Shown here: positions 40,782 through 53,328 of the stretch, in pieces
Position numbering within the stretch: position 1 is the first letter of the stretch
Layout: every line of letters starts with the position of its first letter
NCBI GenBank assembly: GCA_027924645.1
Contig: BSBN01001251.1
Coordinates: 434,001 to 498,000 of the forward strand
DNA from: Cunninghamia lanceolata
Lineage: Eukaryota > Streptophyta > Pinopsida > Cupressales > Cupressaceae
DNA: 64,000 nucleotides
Direction of reading: 5' to 3'
Position numbers and translations under genes: made by a program
The notes under the pieces: model-generated
Seen by the model: only the letters and a program-made list of their open reading frames with translations
Told to the model about the DNA's origin: nothing
Database searches by the model: none

Positions 40782-42145
40782 TACATATATGGCAAAGAAA
40801 ACTGAGTGGTGGATGCCTTACGTAGGAGAAGACATATATCTCCTCGATGATCTCCATATATTCTAATTTTAGGAATCAGGTATTGCAAAGGTCCAAAGGA
40901 GATGAATATTATGAGCAGGTAAAACAAGCTCTTGTGGATAATTCTCATGATTCTAGTTATGATGGATTCCACTTTGAACCAGATGGATTATTAAGGTTTA
41001 AAGGAAGAATGTATGTTCTGAACTCTGAGGAGTTAAGGAATATCGTGTGGAGAGAGAATCATTCCACACCCTATTTAGGACATCTTGGAGTGACAAAATT
41101 GCTAGCTGATGTTAAACCATTATATTTATGGAAAGGAATGAAGAGGGATGCCGGAAGGTTTGTAGCTAGATGTCTAGAATGCTAGAGGGTGAAGGCATAA
41201 CACCATCATTCGGTAGGACTTGTATACCCTCATGAGATTCTGGAATGGAAATGGAAAATCATTAGCATGGATTTTGTGCAAGGACTTCCTATGTCTAGAA
41301 ATAGACACAATGCTATTCTGGTTGTGGTGGATAGACTACCAAGGTATGGCACATTTCATACCCAGGAATTTGACAGATAGGGCACCAGTCATAGCCTGCA
41401 AATTTGTGCAAGAAGTATTCAGATTGCATGGTATTCCTGAGAAGATATTTATCTCAGATAGGGATGCCCATATGACATCAAGGTTTTGGCAAACCTTATT
41501 TTCCTCACTTGGAACTCAGTTAAACATAAGCTCTGCTTATCATCCTGAGACGGATGGCCAAATTGGAAGAATAAACCAAGTGTTGGAAGATCTATTGAGA
41601 ATGTCCAGCAATACAAGTGGGAAGATTACCTTCCTCTTGTGGAATTTGCCTACAATAATTCCTATCATTCCGCTATTAAGATGGCTCCATTCAAAGCATT
41701 ATATGGAAGAAAGTATCGAACTCCTATAAGCTGAGATAAGATAGAAGATAGGATTAGCCTTGGTCTAGAAATGCTATAAAAAATGGAAGAGCAAGTCCAT
41801 CTGATTAAGAAAAGGCTAGCGGAAGCAAATGATAGGCAGAAAAGTTATGCGGATGTTAAGCGTATTGCAAGGCATTTCACAGTGGGAAAAAAAGTCCTCT
41901 TAAGAGTTAAACCACAAAAGAGTTCTATTAAGTTTGGAAAGACCTCCAAACTAGCTCCTAGGTATGTGGGTCCCTTCGAAGTTCATGAAGAGGTCAACCC
42001 AGTTGCATACAAGATTGCTCTACCGCCAGCTCTTGACATGATGCATAATGTTTTCCATGTTTCTTATTTGAAAAAGTATGTTGCAGGAAATAATCATATT
42101 CCTATTCTTGATTGGAATTGCATACAGGTGAAGGACCCAGGGTGG
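40782..42145 (+). pseudogene. element B integrase
   Basis: After YIYGKEN and VVDALRRR (RNase H end) the zinc-binding region reads HSTPYLGHLGVTKLLADVKP and GRFVARCLEC. The core is spread over frames: KIISMDFVQGLPMSRNRHNA (first Asp), PEKIFISDRDAHMTSRFWQT (second Asp) and [20 protein letters not shown]. In the last, the catalytic Glu of G-Q-x-E is Gly, so the enzyme could not work. The end (41783-42148) has SKLAPRYVGPFEVHEEVNPV and MMHNVFHVSYLKKYV, the usual C-terminal module. Confidence 0.93.
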
Positions 42146-42303
42146 TAATGATTGAGCCCATCAAGGTGCTTGAAATACGTAAGCTACGCTTGTGTAATAA
42201 GGAAATAACTTAATGCAAGGTCCAGTGGGACTAGTATACAGAAGAAAATGCCACCTGGGAGAATTATGATGATATTTATCAAAGATTCCCTCATCTATTT
42301 TAA
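42146..42303 (+). pseudogene. element B chromodomain (decayed)
   Basis: The reading is EPIKVLEIRKLRLCNKEIT, a stop, CKVQWD, a stop, then YTEENATWENYDDIYQRFP and a TAA at 42301. The pattern V-L-x-x-R/K ... x-V-Q/K-W ... A-T-W-E is the chromodomain of Tekay-type chromoviruses. Two stops interrupt it. Confidence 0.85.
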
Positions 42304-42390
42304 GCTTTTTTTATTATGATGAACAAAATGCTTTTCTCTGTATGTTATAAATTATGGATACATTAAATCATTGGGGATGATGATTCATAT

Positions 42391-42400
42391 GGGGGGAAAA
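42391..42400 (+). other. element B polypurine tract
   Basis: GGGGGGAAAA lies directly before the TG of the 3' LTR. Confidence 0.9.
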
Positions 42401-45400
42401 TGTTACATCCCCAAACTTTGACTATGTTTTACTTTTTACTTTCATGTGATTAAGTGGATAACTAATCATAGATTAATGATTTGACGTTAGGAAAATGTTA
42501 GGATAAATAATTAATTTTATGAATTATGATTAATGCATAGAATTAGACATGATTTTATATGTTATTGAGATTATTTAAGCATGATGTATAATGACTTATT
42601 GATGATACATTGATCATAGTTTGTATGATTGTGAGTGTAACCAGGGAAAAAAAGATTCCACCTTCGAGAATGGAAGGAGAGTATCACCAGAGAGAAGGGG
42701 ATAGATATTTTGAAAAGACCGGTTTTCCATTTGAGTTTCAATTTGAATATTATGTGAACCTTCGTGAAATGAGGTATGTGTCAGTTAATTTTACTTCTTG
42801 GGTTAAGCTTAGATCAACCATTGTCGAATTGTCATTTCGGAAAGGTTTCCAATGACAACTTCGTTGCATTGGTCAAGAGATATTCAGGGAATATGTCAAG
42901 AATAGAGTTTATCATATTTCCCTTTTGTCGAACTATTTGATGTTCGTATATATTTATTTTCCTTCAAGAACTGACTTAATTTTATTGACGTTAGTCTAGG
43001 GTAGTGAGGAAGTAGAGACCTTAATCCCTTATTCACTTTTGTTGTATGACTAAATTCAATTTAACCCTTGAGTATTGCAACAAATGTATTTTTCTTATAG
43101 AATTATATTATTATTAATTGTATATAAATACTTATGGATAAGTGAGATGTTGGTTTTTATGTCTCGAGCTTCTCTTTGCCATGATAATGTGGGCCACGAC
43201 AAACCACTACATGAACTATCTTTTTCACTCCGTACTCCATGAAGATGGAGAACATGGAAAGGTGCTATTATGATGTTTTGGTGAGTCGTGCTTAGTGGGA
43301 GAGAGTCCGATTTCTGCTGCATGCCCTTCTTGGGAGCCTTAGTAGGTTGAGTGGGCAATTTTTCTGGAAGGAGGGAGATGTATTTGTGGATGGGGTCTCT
43401 TTCAAGAGGAGTCAAGGAAAAAACCATTGTGGAATAGCAGAGGAAGAAGTAGAAGTCTCATGATAGAAAGACTGAATAATATACTGGTTAGAAGTCAGTA
43501 TCAAGCAACACACAGGTAATATTGATTGCCATAGTTATGGATATGGTTGTGTTTCAAGTATAACACTTATATTTTCACTGTCGAACCCATATTGGGTATA
43601 CTATGCTGTGTGTTTAATTGCTAGAGGTGGCCGATAATACCTTTGCTCAACCAATTTCTATGCACCTCGAATGATAACTATAAGGTCTTAGTCCTTGTAA
43701 GAAGTTGTCTTGGAATTAGCCATTGTAGCAATGGCAATGTTCGACCGACACCTTAAGTTTCTCATTGTGAGAAAGGTAATGAACATCAGTAATGGTGAAG
43801 AATGGAGCTACAAGGGTTACTAACCCTATTGTTCTCCATAGTATGACAATACAGTGGCTGAGAGTTTATGATACTTGTCCTATATGTTTCAACTTTCCCT
43901 TTTATATATATTGATTTTCATAGATATCGATAATAGGCTGTATATGCATGTCTATTTTCAAAAGATTGTTATATTCTTTTATAAAGAATAGCAAGGGTGG
44001 CCGACTGTGGATGGCACCACAAGCCGTGGTATGACCTCATAGTCCACGAATAGAAACTCTGGTAAGAAATAATGGATTCTTGAGTCGAATAGATTGGTAT
44101 AGAGAATAACAGTATTATTATTCTTTATGAAAGTTTGTTATTGTACTTCATTATAAGTATTTTGATTTATTTATCTTATTATAAAGATAAGACCACCGAA
44201 CTAGTGGTATTAAAGGATGACTTGAGGTCGATTAAATGATATCATACTTTGATACTTATTTAACTTGTTATATAAGAGTTCTTGATATTATTGAAGTAAG
44301 AAGGTGACAAGACTTTGGTCAAAATATTTATTATTATCATATAATCGATATTCTTCTATCTTCAAATATCAAACTTATAATATCGTTATGGGGTTTAGAG
44401 AAGGTAAACCTTAAACATTGCTAGAATGTACAACAGACGATAAGGTTCTTTTGTCGATGATAGAATAAAACCAAAGGGATCATTATCGAAGAGGATTAGA
44501 TAAAGATTCTTGAACCAAGTAAATAGCCTTGGGTGAACATGCAAGGTTATTATTAAAAATAAAACTATTCTTATGTCGAGATGAGACATCGAAACCAAAT
44601 GTATACCTAAATACTTTTGTAACATGGAATAGAGTGACGTGGAGTCACAGATTTCACATTGGAGTAGAAACATGTAAACTTTTTTAAAAGAATGAAGACC
44701 TCTATGTGAATCATTTTGGTCTTGTACTCTAGATATCGGAGTAGATAATGAGACTCAATGAGACTATGGGTGAGAACTATCGAGACACCCATTAGATGGA
44801 ATGAGTTAAACATAACTTACTATTGGATGAGATAACTTCTAAGTCAAGTTAGATGTGGGTGAACAATCGACTATGTTCATTGTGAAATGTCTATGTCTAT
44901 GAAATCTTTGACCAAAGTAATGCATCTGTCTCTACATGCATTAGTTAGTTCACTATGCTCCAGATGGCATAACCTTCCAATAGTGTCATACATAGTTAGA
45001 GTGGATCTATAGTTGTATGACCGTGAAGAGTTATGAAGGACACAACACTAGAGACTCAGATGGAAAACCTATTGGTTCTTTATATCTATTCCCTTCATGA
45101 AGGGTAGGGCCACTTCCAGGAAGGAAGTTGTGCAGAGGGACCATCGGTCTATGGTTGGAGGAAAAGCACTCAGGTGATGCTCTCCTTCCCAAGCAGATGA
45201 CAAGCCAAGACTTATGAAGACAGATATCAAAACTCCAGATGCAATATATTCTATTTATATGACTTGACAGCCAAATTCTATGTAAAAAGAAATTATCATT
45301 ATTGCGATGAGCAAACCATTATGATTGTAAAGTGAAGGAACTCACTAACATGCTATCTTTGAATATTTTGTAAATTTTCAAGTTTGAAATTATTCGAAAA

Positions 45401-45527
45401 AGATATGTTTGTGGTTTATAAAATGATTATGCAAATGATTTTCGTTAAAAAAAAGATTATGATGATTATGTTATTTACTTGATAGTAAATTGGGAAAGTT
45501 ATTCCTGGTGTAATAGGACATGTTACA
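42401..45527 (+). repeat. element B 3' LTR (3127 bases, uninterrupted)
   Basis: It starts TGTTACATCC and ends CATGTTACA and matches both halves of the 5' LTR. It shows the empty site of insert C (AACATGGAATAGAG near 44623). No coding sequence is recognised. The CAACA duplication follows at 45528-45532. Confidence 0.95.
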
Positions 45528-45532
45528 CAACA

Positions 45533-47190
45533 CCTCAGGCTCCATCATCAGCAACAATGTCATCCGGAGAGAGGGCAGCATTAAAGACATTGTCCAGAAT
45601 GAAGAAGAGTACATAAAAGAAGGCTCCTCGGCAGAAATAGTAGACAAAAAGAAAGAAAACCCGAGAAATGTCAGAGGTGATTGAGTCTGAAGAAGAGGGG
45701 GATGAGCAAGAATCAAAACTGAAGAAAAGGAAAAGAAGACATTAGACATCAGAAGAAGAATCGGCAGAACAACAAGCAGAAGAACTGACACATGAGCTAT
45801 ACAGATTGTAGGCACTACTCAATGCCATGGAGAATGTAGAAGAATGAATTGATACAACTGCAATCCATGGAGGTGAGGAGAAAACAAAGAGTAGATACAC
45901 TCATGGGTGGCAATAAGAAGGAAAGGGAGAGGATACAAAAAGAGTGAAGAAATAACAACAAAACTATATCAGTCTATCAAAGAACAAGACCAACAACTGG
46001 CACCATCACCTCCACACAATACTAAAATATCAGAAGGAGGATAGGATAGAATAGAGGCAAGTCAGGAGCAAAGGCAACCAGAAACTTCCGCACAAGGGGT
46101 ACCTCTTCCGGAGAACACAAGGATGGAGGAGAGGAAACAAAACAACGACAAATAAACCCTCAAACACACAATGCAGAGGACAAGGAAGAAGAAACATAGG
46201 AGAATACAGAAGAGCAAAGAGGATAAGAGTAGGTTGAAAATCTGGAAGCCTCTTCTTCTTTGATTGAATCCATTAAGGAGTTTTTGGAACAACAAAAGCA
46301 GATAACACACATCCTAACTCCACAGTTGCTACAATTACCGGTGGTAGAAGGCCAAGTGAATCTTGTCAGAATATCTCCGTTATAGAAGTTGCAGTTGGGA
46401 GATGTCTTCCACTCCTCCACAAGAGCAGAGATTTTGAAACAACATGTAGAGGGAGTGAATTGCTTTAGGATGCGGTGAATACATTGGCAAAGGAGATGAT
46501 GGAGATACCAAGAGATACTACCTTACCCTTGCTAGAGCAATTAAAATAGTTGACATAGGGGTTTAAGAAGTATTCTAGCCAATTGGAGAAGAAAATAATA
46601 GAGCAACTCAACAAGAAAAGGTTGGCGGAAACAACAAATAAGTGTGCCAAGGCGCACACTCAGTTGGAAACACACATAAAGAGTATTCAACAAAGCATTG
46701 TGTTGGCAAACATTCTTTACCAAATTTTGTTTAAAATGGCCACAGTCCACCAAAGCAATAAAAGACTAGATGGATGCTCAAGAACTATAAATAACAAACG
46801 TGGCAACCTAATATGATCCTCTGATGGATAAGGATGGAGTAATAAGAGCATAGGTGGAGACACTTCATAACCAGCATCAACAACTCCAAGACCATAGAGA
46901 TCAAATAAGGAGCCAGATAAAATAGATAAGAGAATTGGTCAACCTTAGACTGGCTAACCTGACATGTAGTTTTGCAGAAGCTAAACAGACTACACAAACT
47001 ATATAGATACCAACAAGTATAGAAGAAGCAGAGGATACATATATAAAGATAGAAGGACAAATAACTATTTTGTCTAAGGACAAGAAGCAATGGGACACCA
47101 ATTTGGCATAGTTGAAGTAGATCTACGAGACTATATTGCCAAGCAGTTGATTTTGCATGTCTCAAGAACAAGACATAGTTTTGAAGGGGG
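45533..47190 (+). pseudogene. element A second ORF, C-terminal part (charged, coiled coil)
   Basis: After removal of element B the second ORF continues here, with a one-base slip from the upstream frame. It reads APSSATMSSGERAALKTLSR, then a very acidic and basic stretch (EVIESEEEGDEQESKLKKRK) and EEESAEQQAEELTHELYRL, and near the end SSQLEKKIIEQLNKKRLAET with HTQLETHIKSIQQSIVLANI, a likely coiled coil. The best-preserved piece is 46583-46816. Many stops and several frame changes are present. No RT or integrase motif is found. It runs almost to the polypurine tract, so the second ORF fills all of the 3' half of element A. Confidence 0.55.
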
Positions 47191-47195
47191 GATGA
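47183..47195 (+). other. element A polypurine tract
   Basis: GAAGGGGGGATGA lies directly before the TG of the 3' LTR. Confidence 0.85.
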
Positions 47196-47407
47196 TGTTA
47201 GCAGGTTACATGGCATGGAACAGAGCTAACCAAAAGTTGGCGCATACATTATGTGGAGGCTGCAGGATGACAGAAAATGCTGAAGAACACATCCCTAGAT
47301 GTAATAGATATAGTATATATAGATATAGGATATGATGATATAGGATAAGCATGATATGAGATAGTATGTTGATATGAGAATGACATAGAAGTCATGTATG
47401 TAGATGG
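47196..47407 (+). repeat. element A 3' LTR, left piece
   Basis: It starts TGTTAGCAGG and matches the first 212 or so bases of the 5' LTR (3587 onward). Copia 2 interrupts it at TAGATGG; the last five bases, GATGG (47403-47407), are the copia 2 target duplication. Confidence 0.93.
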
Positions 47408-48802
47408 TGTTAGATTTAGGACAGACAACTGAGATGGGGGGTGAATCAGTTGTTCAAAACTTTCTTCCAATTAATCACTTAAATCCTTTTCTTAATTTAG
47501 CAGTATAATAATAAATCAATCATGGAAAAATAATGCAACAATTCAAGAGCAGAAACACATGAACACATAAGACACCAAGATTTTTGACGTGGAAAGCCCG
47601 GTTAAGGGAAAAACCATAGGGTGACTAACCCAAGATTGTGTTCTCTATTAGAAGAATAGGAAGAAAAAAATGGTACATGCCAATTAGGGCTCACTGCTCG
47701 AGCACACTACTCACAAGAGGCCCACTGCCTACAAGAGACACACTGTCTACAGAAAAATGAGTATTACATACTTGAACTGAAGAGTGGCATTCACTATGCT
47801 TGAGTCAGTTCCATTAAGCTCAATACTTCTGCTTTGCCTTTCGCTCTGCTCCTCTCTACCACGCTCTCATCCCCACAAGATATTTTTGAAATGACCTTAC
47901 AACTCCTTATTTATACAAGACATCGACTTAGGGATAATCATCCAAGTCGGCATACATTACAGAGCAAATACATAAATACAACATGACTTATTACAAAAAG
48001 ACTTCACGTAGATCAACACGCTGTCGGCCACACAGATCTGAGACTTCAATCCTTCTTTAGGAACATGCCATTCTTCATAGAGCATCTTCAAGATCATCCG
48101 CAGGGTGTGTAACTCATTCGGTCGGCCGGACTTAGGAAGAACATCATCATCCGGAAGTAATTCTTGAATTATGAGCTCAATCTTCAATGCAGACCACCAA
48201 CATGAATTGGACATAATCCAAAGACCTCCACAAGTTTTCCTGAATCACCAAGAACATCCACATTACTGCTGCTTACTGAAATCATCCTCTCCTTCATCCG
48301 AAACCTCAAGAACACAGTCTGTCATCACTGTCATAATGGAATAGATGCTTGCGGACCTCCGGACCATGAACTAATTGAGTTGTCAATTCACATTGACTTC
48401 CTAAACACTCCACCAAATCTGCAGAATAGGATATTGCATTTCTGGATCTCATCGAACCTATCTGTGTCACTTTGTCACCTCTCAACACATGCCAGAACCG
48501 GTTTTACTTAAGTGGCCATATCTTCTTCAAATATTCATGCAAACCTCTGAAATCTTTATTGGATCATCTTAAGACACATATATACAAACCCTTTGATGCG
48601 CATCCTCTGATCTTCATCTTAGCTTGGATCTTTACCTTACTGCCTTCATTGTTCTTCTCTGTTCTTGATAGGACTAATTTTCTCAATATCCTCAATAATT
48701 TTCTCAATATCCTCAGCATACAGTTCATCCAATCCTTATCATTAATGCAATAGGAGTATGTTGACATCAATGACAACACCGGTTAGGCCCATACTTGCAA
48801 CA
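47408..48802 (-). repeat. copia 2 3' LTR (left LTR, 1395 bases)
   Basis: It starts TGTTAGATTT and ends CTTGCAACA. TATA box at 47910-47915 (minus). U3 ORFs at 47957-48214 and 48306-48488 match those in copia 1. A short duplication (TTTTCTCAATATCCTCA, twice near 48679-48715) is private to this LTR. Confidence 0.95.
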
Positions 48803-49129
48803 ATCTCCCCCTTTGTCATTGATGGCAACATATGATGTGAAAAACTATTTTAACCATCAAGACAAGAACTTCTCCTCACTGTCACAACTCCCCCTATCAG
48901 CAACAACCATTCACATGACTTCTCTTCCTTTCCTGCTCCCCCTTTGATTAGCAATTACTTGTTTTTCACATGTCTTCTCTCCCCCTTTGACATCAATGGC
49001 AAAGGGCACATACTTGCATCAATTTAGAATCATACCAGCTGCTCCCCCTGAGTAACAGCTTCCCAAACATCAATCTGGACCACAAGATATGACTATGAGA
49101 TCCACCAGACAGATGCACATCAGTGCACC
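48803..49129 (-). other. copia 2 polypurine tract and non-coding segment
   Basis: The minus strand has GACAAAGGGGGAGAT before the 3' LTR, and further G-rich purine blocks near 48885-48900, 48935-48950 and 48978-48995. The same arrangement is seen at 13654-13979 in copia 1. No protein is recognised. Confidence 0.7.
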
Positions 49130-50623
49130 TTAATTTAGAACCAGAGGGGTAATGACCCCTAACTTCTCCTTGAGATACTCAAAAGAGTCCTTAGGTAGCG
49201 GTTTAGTAAAAATATATGCAATCTGATCCTTGAAAGGCACAAACTCCAACCTGACTTCATTCTTGTTCATTTGCTCTCTCAAAAAGTGAAACTTGATGGC
49301 TATATGTTTAGTCTTTGAATGCAACACTGGATTTTTTGATATGTTAATTGCACTTGAATTATCACAGAAGATTGTGATAGGTTCTTCATACTCCACTTTG
49401 ATATCTCTTGGCATTTTCTTCATCCACAATACTTAAGTGCAACTACCTGCTGTTGTAATATATTCTGCTTCTGCAGTGGACAGAGATATTGCCTCTTGTT
49501 TCTTGCTTAGCCAAGAAACCAATCTCTTCCCTAAAAAGAATGCTCCACTACTAGTACTCTTTCAGTCATCCACATCTCCTGCCCAATCCGCATCTGTATA
49601 TGCATGAAGAGAAAAATCATGATCTCTGGGATACCACAATCCATACTCAACTGTCCCTTTTAGATATCTAAAAATCCTCTTGATTGCCATGACATGAGAT
49701 TCTCTAGGATCAACTTGGAATCTAGCAACAAGACCAACAACATTCATAATGTCAGGTCTAGTTTGAGTGAGATACAATAGTCCTCCAATCATTGACCTGT
49801 ACTTTTTCTGATCAACCTTAGGAGAGTCATCATCTTTGCTCAATTTACATCCGGTTACCATGGGAGTATTCATTGGTTTTGAGTCTTCCATCCCAAATTT
49901 CTTCAATAATTCTTTCACATATTTGGTTTGAGAAATGAAGATTCCTTTCTTTGTTTGAGTGATTTGCAGACCCAAGAAGAAATTCATTTCCCCAAACATG
50001 GACATCTCAAATTCACTTTTCATTTGATTTGTGAAGGTTTTGCACATACTATCTCTTCCTCCAAAAATGATATCATCAACAAACACTTCAACAATCAAGA
50101 TATTTTCATGATCAATTTTGAAATACAAATTACTGTCATTAGTACCTTTGTTGAAACCAATCTTCAAAAGATGATTATCCAATCTTTCATACCAGGCTCT
50201 TAGAGCTTGCTTGAGTCCATACAGAGCTTTCTTCAACTTGCAGACCATATCACCATGATCAGACAATTGAAATCCATCCGGTTGCTCAATGTAAACTTCT
50301 TCTTCCAAGTCACCATTCAGGAAGGTAGACTTGACATCCATCCGATATACTTTGAAATCCTTGAAGGCAGCAAAAGCAAGAAATAATCTGACTGCTTCAA
50401 TTCTTACCACCGGAGCAAAAGTTTTTTCAAAATCAACTCCTTCTACTTGGGAGTAACCCTTGCAGACTAATCTGGGTTTGTTTCTGACTACTTCACCATC
50501 TTCATTCAGTTTATTCCGGAAGACCCATTTGGTTCCAATCACATTCTTGTTTTTAGGTCTAGGAACAAGATCCCAAGTGTGATTTTTCTCAATTTGCATC
50601 AGCTCTTCCTCCATTGCTTTAGT
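49130..50623 (-). pseudogene. copia 2 reverse transcriptase and RNase H
   Basis: The long piece 50614-49562 (350 codons) reads [59 protein letters not shown] and [12 protein letters not shown], and ends in RNase H at [12 protein letters not shown] where CGA became TGA. The remainder (to 49130) has [30 protein letters not shown] and [19 protein letters not shown] near 49435 is a further break. The RT catalytic Asp pair is intact. The piece is preceded by the amber codon at 50624 that is also present in copia 1. Confidence 0.95.
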
Positions 50624-51967
50624 CTAGTTTTCATCATTACAAGCTTCATTTACTGTCTTAGGTTCAATCTTTGAAATCAGACAATACTCTTCTAAATCTT
50701 GAGCAATTATTATTCTTGTTTGTACACCTATGATCTGATCTTCAAAGTGATTCAGTCTTACATACCTGGGAACTTTGGGAGTTTCTTGCACTTCTGATTC
50801 TTGAACAGGTTCATTCAAACTTATCTCTTCTTCCTGATTTACTGGATCAATCAGAATCTGAATTTCAGAGGGAGCTTGGACTTCTTGAACAAAAACATTA
50901 TTTTGATCATCTTTATCATATTCATAAAACCTTGAGGGTTTTTCAATACCTTCATCAACCTTCACATTTGCACTTTCTACAATCTTCCTTAATCTCTTGT
51001 TATAACACCGGTATGCTTTGCTTTGAGTAGAATAACCCAAAAATATTCCTTCATCACTTCTAGCATCAAATTTTCCTAGATCTTCATCTCTTTTAATGTA
51101 ATATTTGCTACCAAAGACTCTGAAATACCTCACAGTGGGAGTGATGCCAAACCAAAGTTCATAAGGAGTCTTACCGGTATTGCTTCTGATTTGTACTCGA
51201 TTGAGAGTATAGACTGCAGTGCTTACAGCTTCTCTCCAATAGATTTGAGGAACATTTGCTTCCATCATCATGGTTCTAGATGCTTCTTGAATGGTCCGGT
51301 TCTTTCTCTCCACTACTCCATTCTGCTGTGGAGTCCTAGGAGCATACAACTGTCTTTTTATTCCACGTTTCTCACAGAATTCTATGAACTCACTGGATGT
51401 GAATTCTCCACCTCTATCAGACCTCAGACATTTTAATTTTAATCCGGTTTCATTCTCTACCATAGCCTTAAATATTTTGAATTTCTCAAGAGCTTCTGAT
51501 TTCTCTTTCAGAAAAGTTACCCACATCATCTGGGAATGGTCATCAATTAATAACATGAAGTATCTATCACCTTGCACATTCCTAATTCTTGCCAGACCAC
51601 ATAGGTCAGTATGAACTAAGTCCAATAATCTAGTAGAAGATTGTTCCTTTCTTTTGAATGAGATTCTACTTTGTTTACCTAACTGACATTCTTTGCACAA
51701 ACTATTTGTAGGTTTCACCAATTTTGGAAGATCTCTTACAGCTTGAGTGTTGCTTATCTTGATGATATTATCAAAATTCACATGACACATTCTCCTATGC
51801 CATAACTAACTCTAATCAATTTGAACAAATAGACAACTTTTACCAGTACCAACTAAATGAAAGATATTACCTTTTGTTTGAGTACCGGATGCAATCTCTA
51901 TTCCGGAACTTTCAAAGATCTTGCATTTTCTATTTTTGAATTGGAGATCATAGCCTTTGTTTACCAG
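50624..51967 (-). pseudogene. copia 2 pre-integrase and integrase
   Basis: A 388-codon open piece (51790-50624). It contains MCHVNFDNIIKISNTQ and CKECQLGKQSRISF, VHTDLCGLARIRNVQGDRYF, CLRSDRGGEFTSSEFIEFCE, RTPQQNGVVERKNRTIQEAS and the C-terminal GIFLGYSTQSKAYRCYNKRL. The DDE triad is intact. Upstream two ambers (51812, 51806) fall where copia 1 has Gln and Arg codons. The piece ends with NDEN and the shared TAG at 50624-50626. Confidence 0.95.
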
Positions 51968-53272
51968 CTATCCAACACAGAGAAGATTGTGTTTCAGACC
52001 TTCAACATACAGTACATTAATGGTTTTGTTCTTTCCATCAAAAGAAATGGTTCCTCTTCCTCTGATTCTGCCAGCAGAATTATCACCAAATTTTACCACT
52101 TCTTCATATCTTTCCAAATCTATGAACTTATTTTTGTCACCTATCATATGGTGAGAACATCCACTATCAATGACCCAATCATCCTTTTCTTCAACTTGGG
52201 CAGCCAGAGCTCTTTCTACAATTTTATGATTGACAGATTTAGAGGGCATTGAATCTTCTTCCTTGATGGCAATAAACACCCAGTCACTTCCAGATTTGTT
52301 TCCTGTTTCTGATTCATCATCTGCTACTCCTTCATTATCATCATCTTCATGAACATAGTAAGAATTCTTTTGGAACCTTGATCCATTAGGATTTGGCCTT
52401 GAAAATCTTTCCGGACACCTTGAGGCAAAATGACCAATCTTATTGCAGTTAAAACACTTAAAAGGCAATTTCCCCTCATACTTACAGGATCCTCTTGGCA
52501 GTCTTTTTGCAATAAGGGCTTCAAGTTGAGCAGCTTCTGTTTCATCTTCTTCCATATCTTTTCTTGCTTTTTCATACCATGATAGTTTCCTTGAAGAGTT
52601 CTCTCCTGGATCAAACTTTTGTTTTCCTTTTACAGAGGCACTAGCTTTGAATGTAGATTCAGTCTTAGGGGGTGCATCTCCAAACTTGGTTAATTCAAAT
52701 GTAGCCAATTTACCAACCAATTGATCTCTTCTGATACCTGAGAAGGATCTGAATTCTTCAATAGCAACAACCTTATATTTGTAAGAATCAGGAAGAGATC
52801 TGAGAACTTTGCCAACAATCTCATCTTCGTCCAAGATTCCACCAGCACATCTAATGCCACATACAAGCTCATTTACTCTTGGCATAAATGTAGTGATATT
52901 TTCATCTTCTCTCATCTTTAGATTTTTTAATTTTCCTTTCAGACTCTGAAGCTTGGCACATTTAACATACTTATCTCCTTCATGCAGAAGTTCTAGTTTT
53001 TCCCAAATCTCATATGCAGTTTTTAGATCAACAACATTTGTCAGCTCTGAATCAGATAAGACACTAAGAAGGGATTCTTTAGTCTGCAGATTGTTTTCAG
53101 CATCGTTGATTTCATCTATGGTATGCGGACCATTCTATGGAGGAACATACTTCTTTGAAGTCACGATCCAATACTACATTCCCATACATTGCAAGTGACA
53201 TTCCATACGACTTTTCCAAAGAGTGAAATTTGTTCCATTGAACCTCAGACTATCCTTCTTGTAGGACGACAT
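51968..53272 (-). pseudogene. copia 2 gag and protease
   Basis: ATG at 53272 opens MSSYKKDSLRF as in copia 1; ambers at 53174 and 53135 interrupt the N-terminus. The long piece 52915-51968 reads RVNELVCGIRCAGG, VLRSLPDSYKYKV, the zinc knuckle CFNCNKIGHFASRC and the protease DDWVIDSGCSHHMIGDKNKF with an intact catalytic DSG. Gag and protease are continuous here, which shows the native arrangement was a single Gag-Pol frame. It ends at TAG 51968 (CAG in copia 1). Confidence 0.95.
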
Positions 53273-53299
53273 CCTGGATCTCCTCAAGTGGTTAAACTC

Positions 53300-53328
53300 T
53301 TTTAGAGGAACTTAGCTCTGATACCAAT
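53300..53328 (-). other. copia 2 primer-binding site (tRNA-iMet type)
   Basis: The minus strand reads TTGGTATCAGAGCTAAG next to the 5' LTR, matching TGGTATCAGAGC exactly. Confidence 0.92.

Larger units (their letters stand above)
9546..45527 (+). mobile_element. element B: Ty3/gypsy chromovirus with 3.1-kb LTRs (Tekay-like)
   Basis: The element is bounded by LTRs starting TGTTACATCC and ending CATGTTACA and by a CAACA duplication. The intact 3' LTR (42401-45527) is 3127 bases; the 5' LTR holds insert C. The internal region has a tRNA-iMet-type primer site, gag with zinc knuckle, protease, RT, RNase H, integrase (HHCC and DDE core), a GPY/F-like segment, a decayed chromodomain and a GGGGGG polypurine tract. 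Very long LTRs, a tRNA-Met primer and a chromodomain fit the Tekay/Del clade. Inserts C, D and E lie inside. Removing D and one AAGAC, or E and one TTAAA, restores the pol frame. Many stops and several indels make it inactive. Confidence 0.92.
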
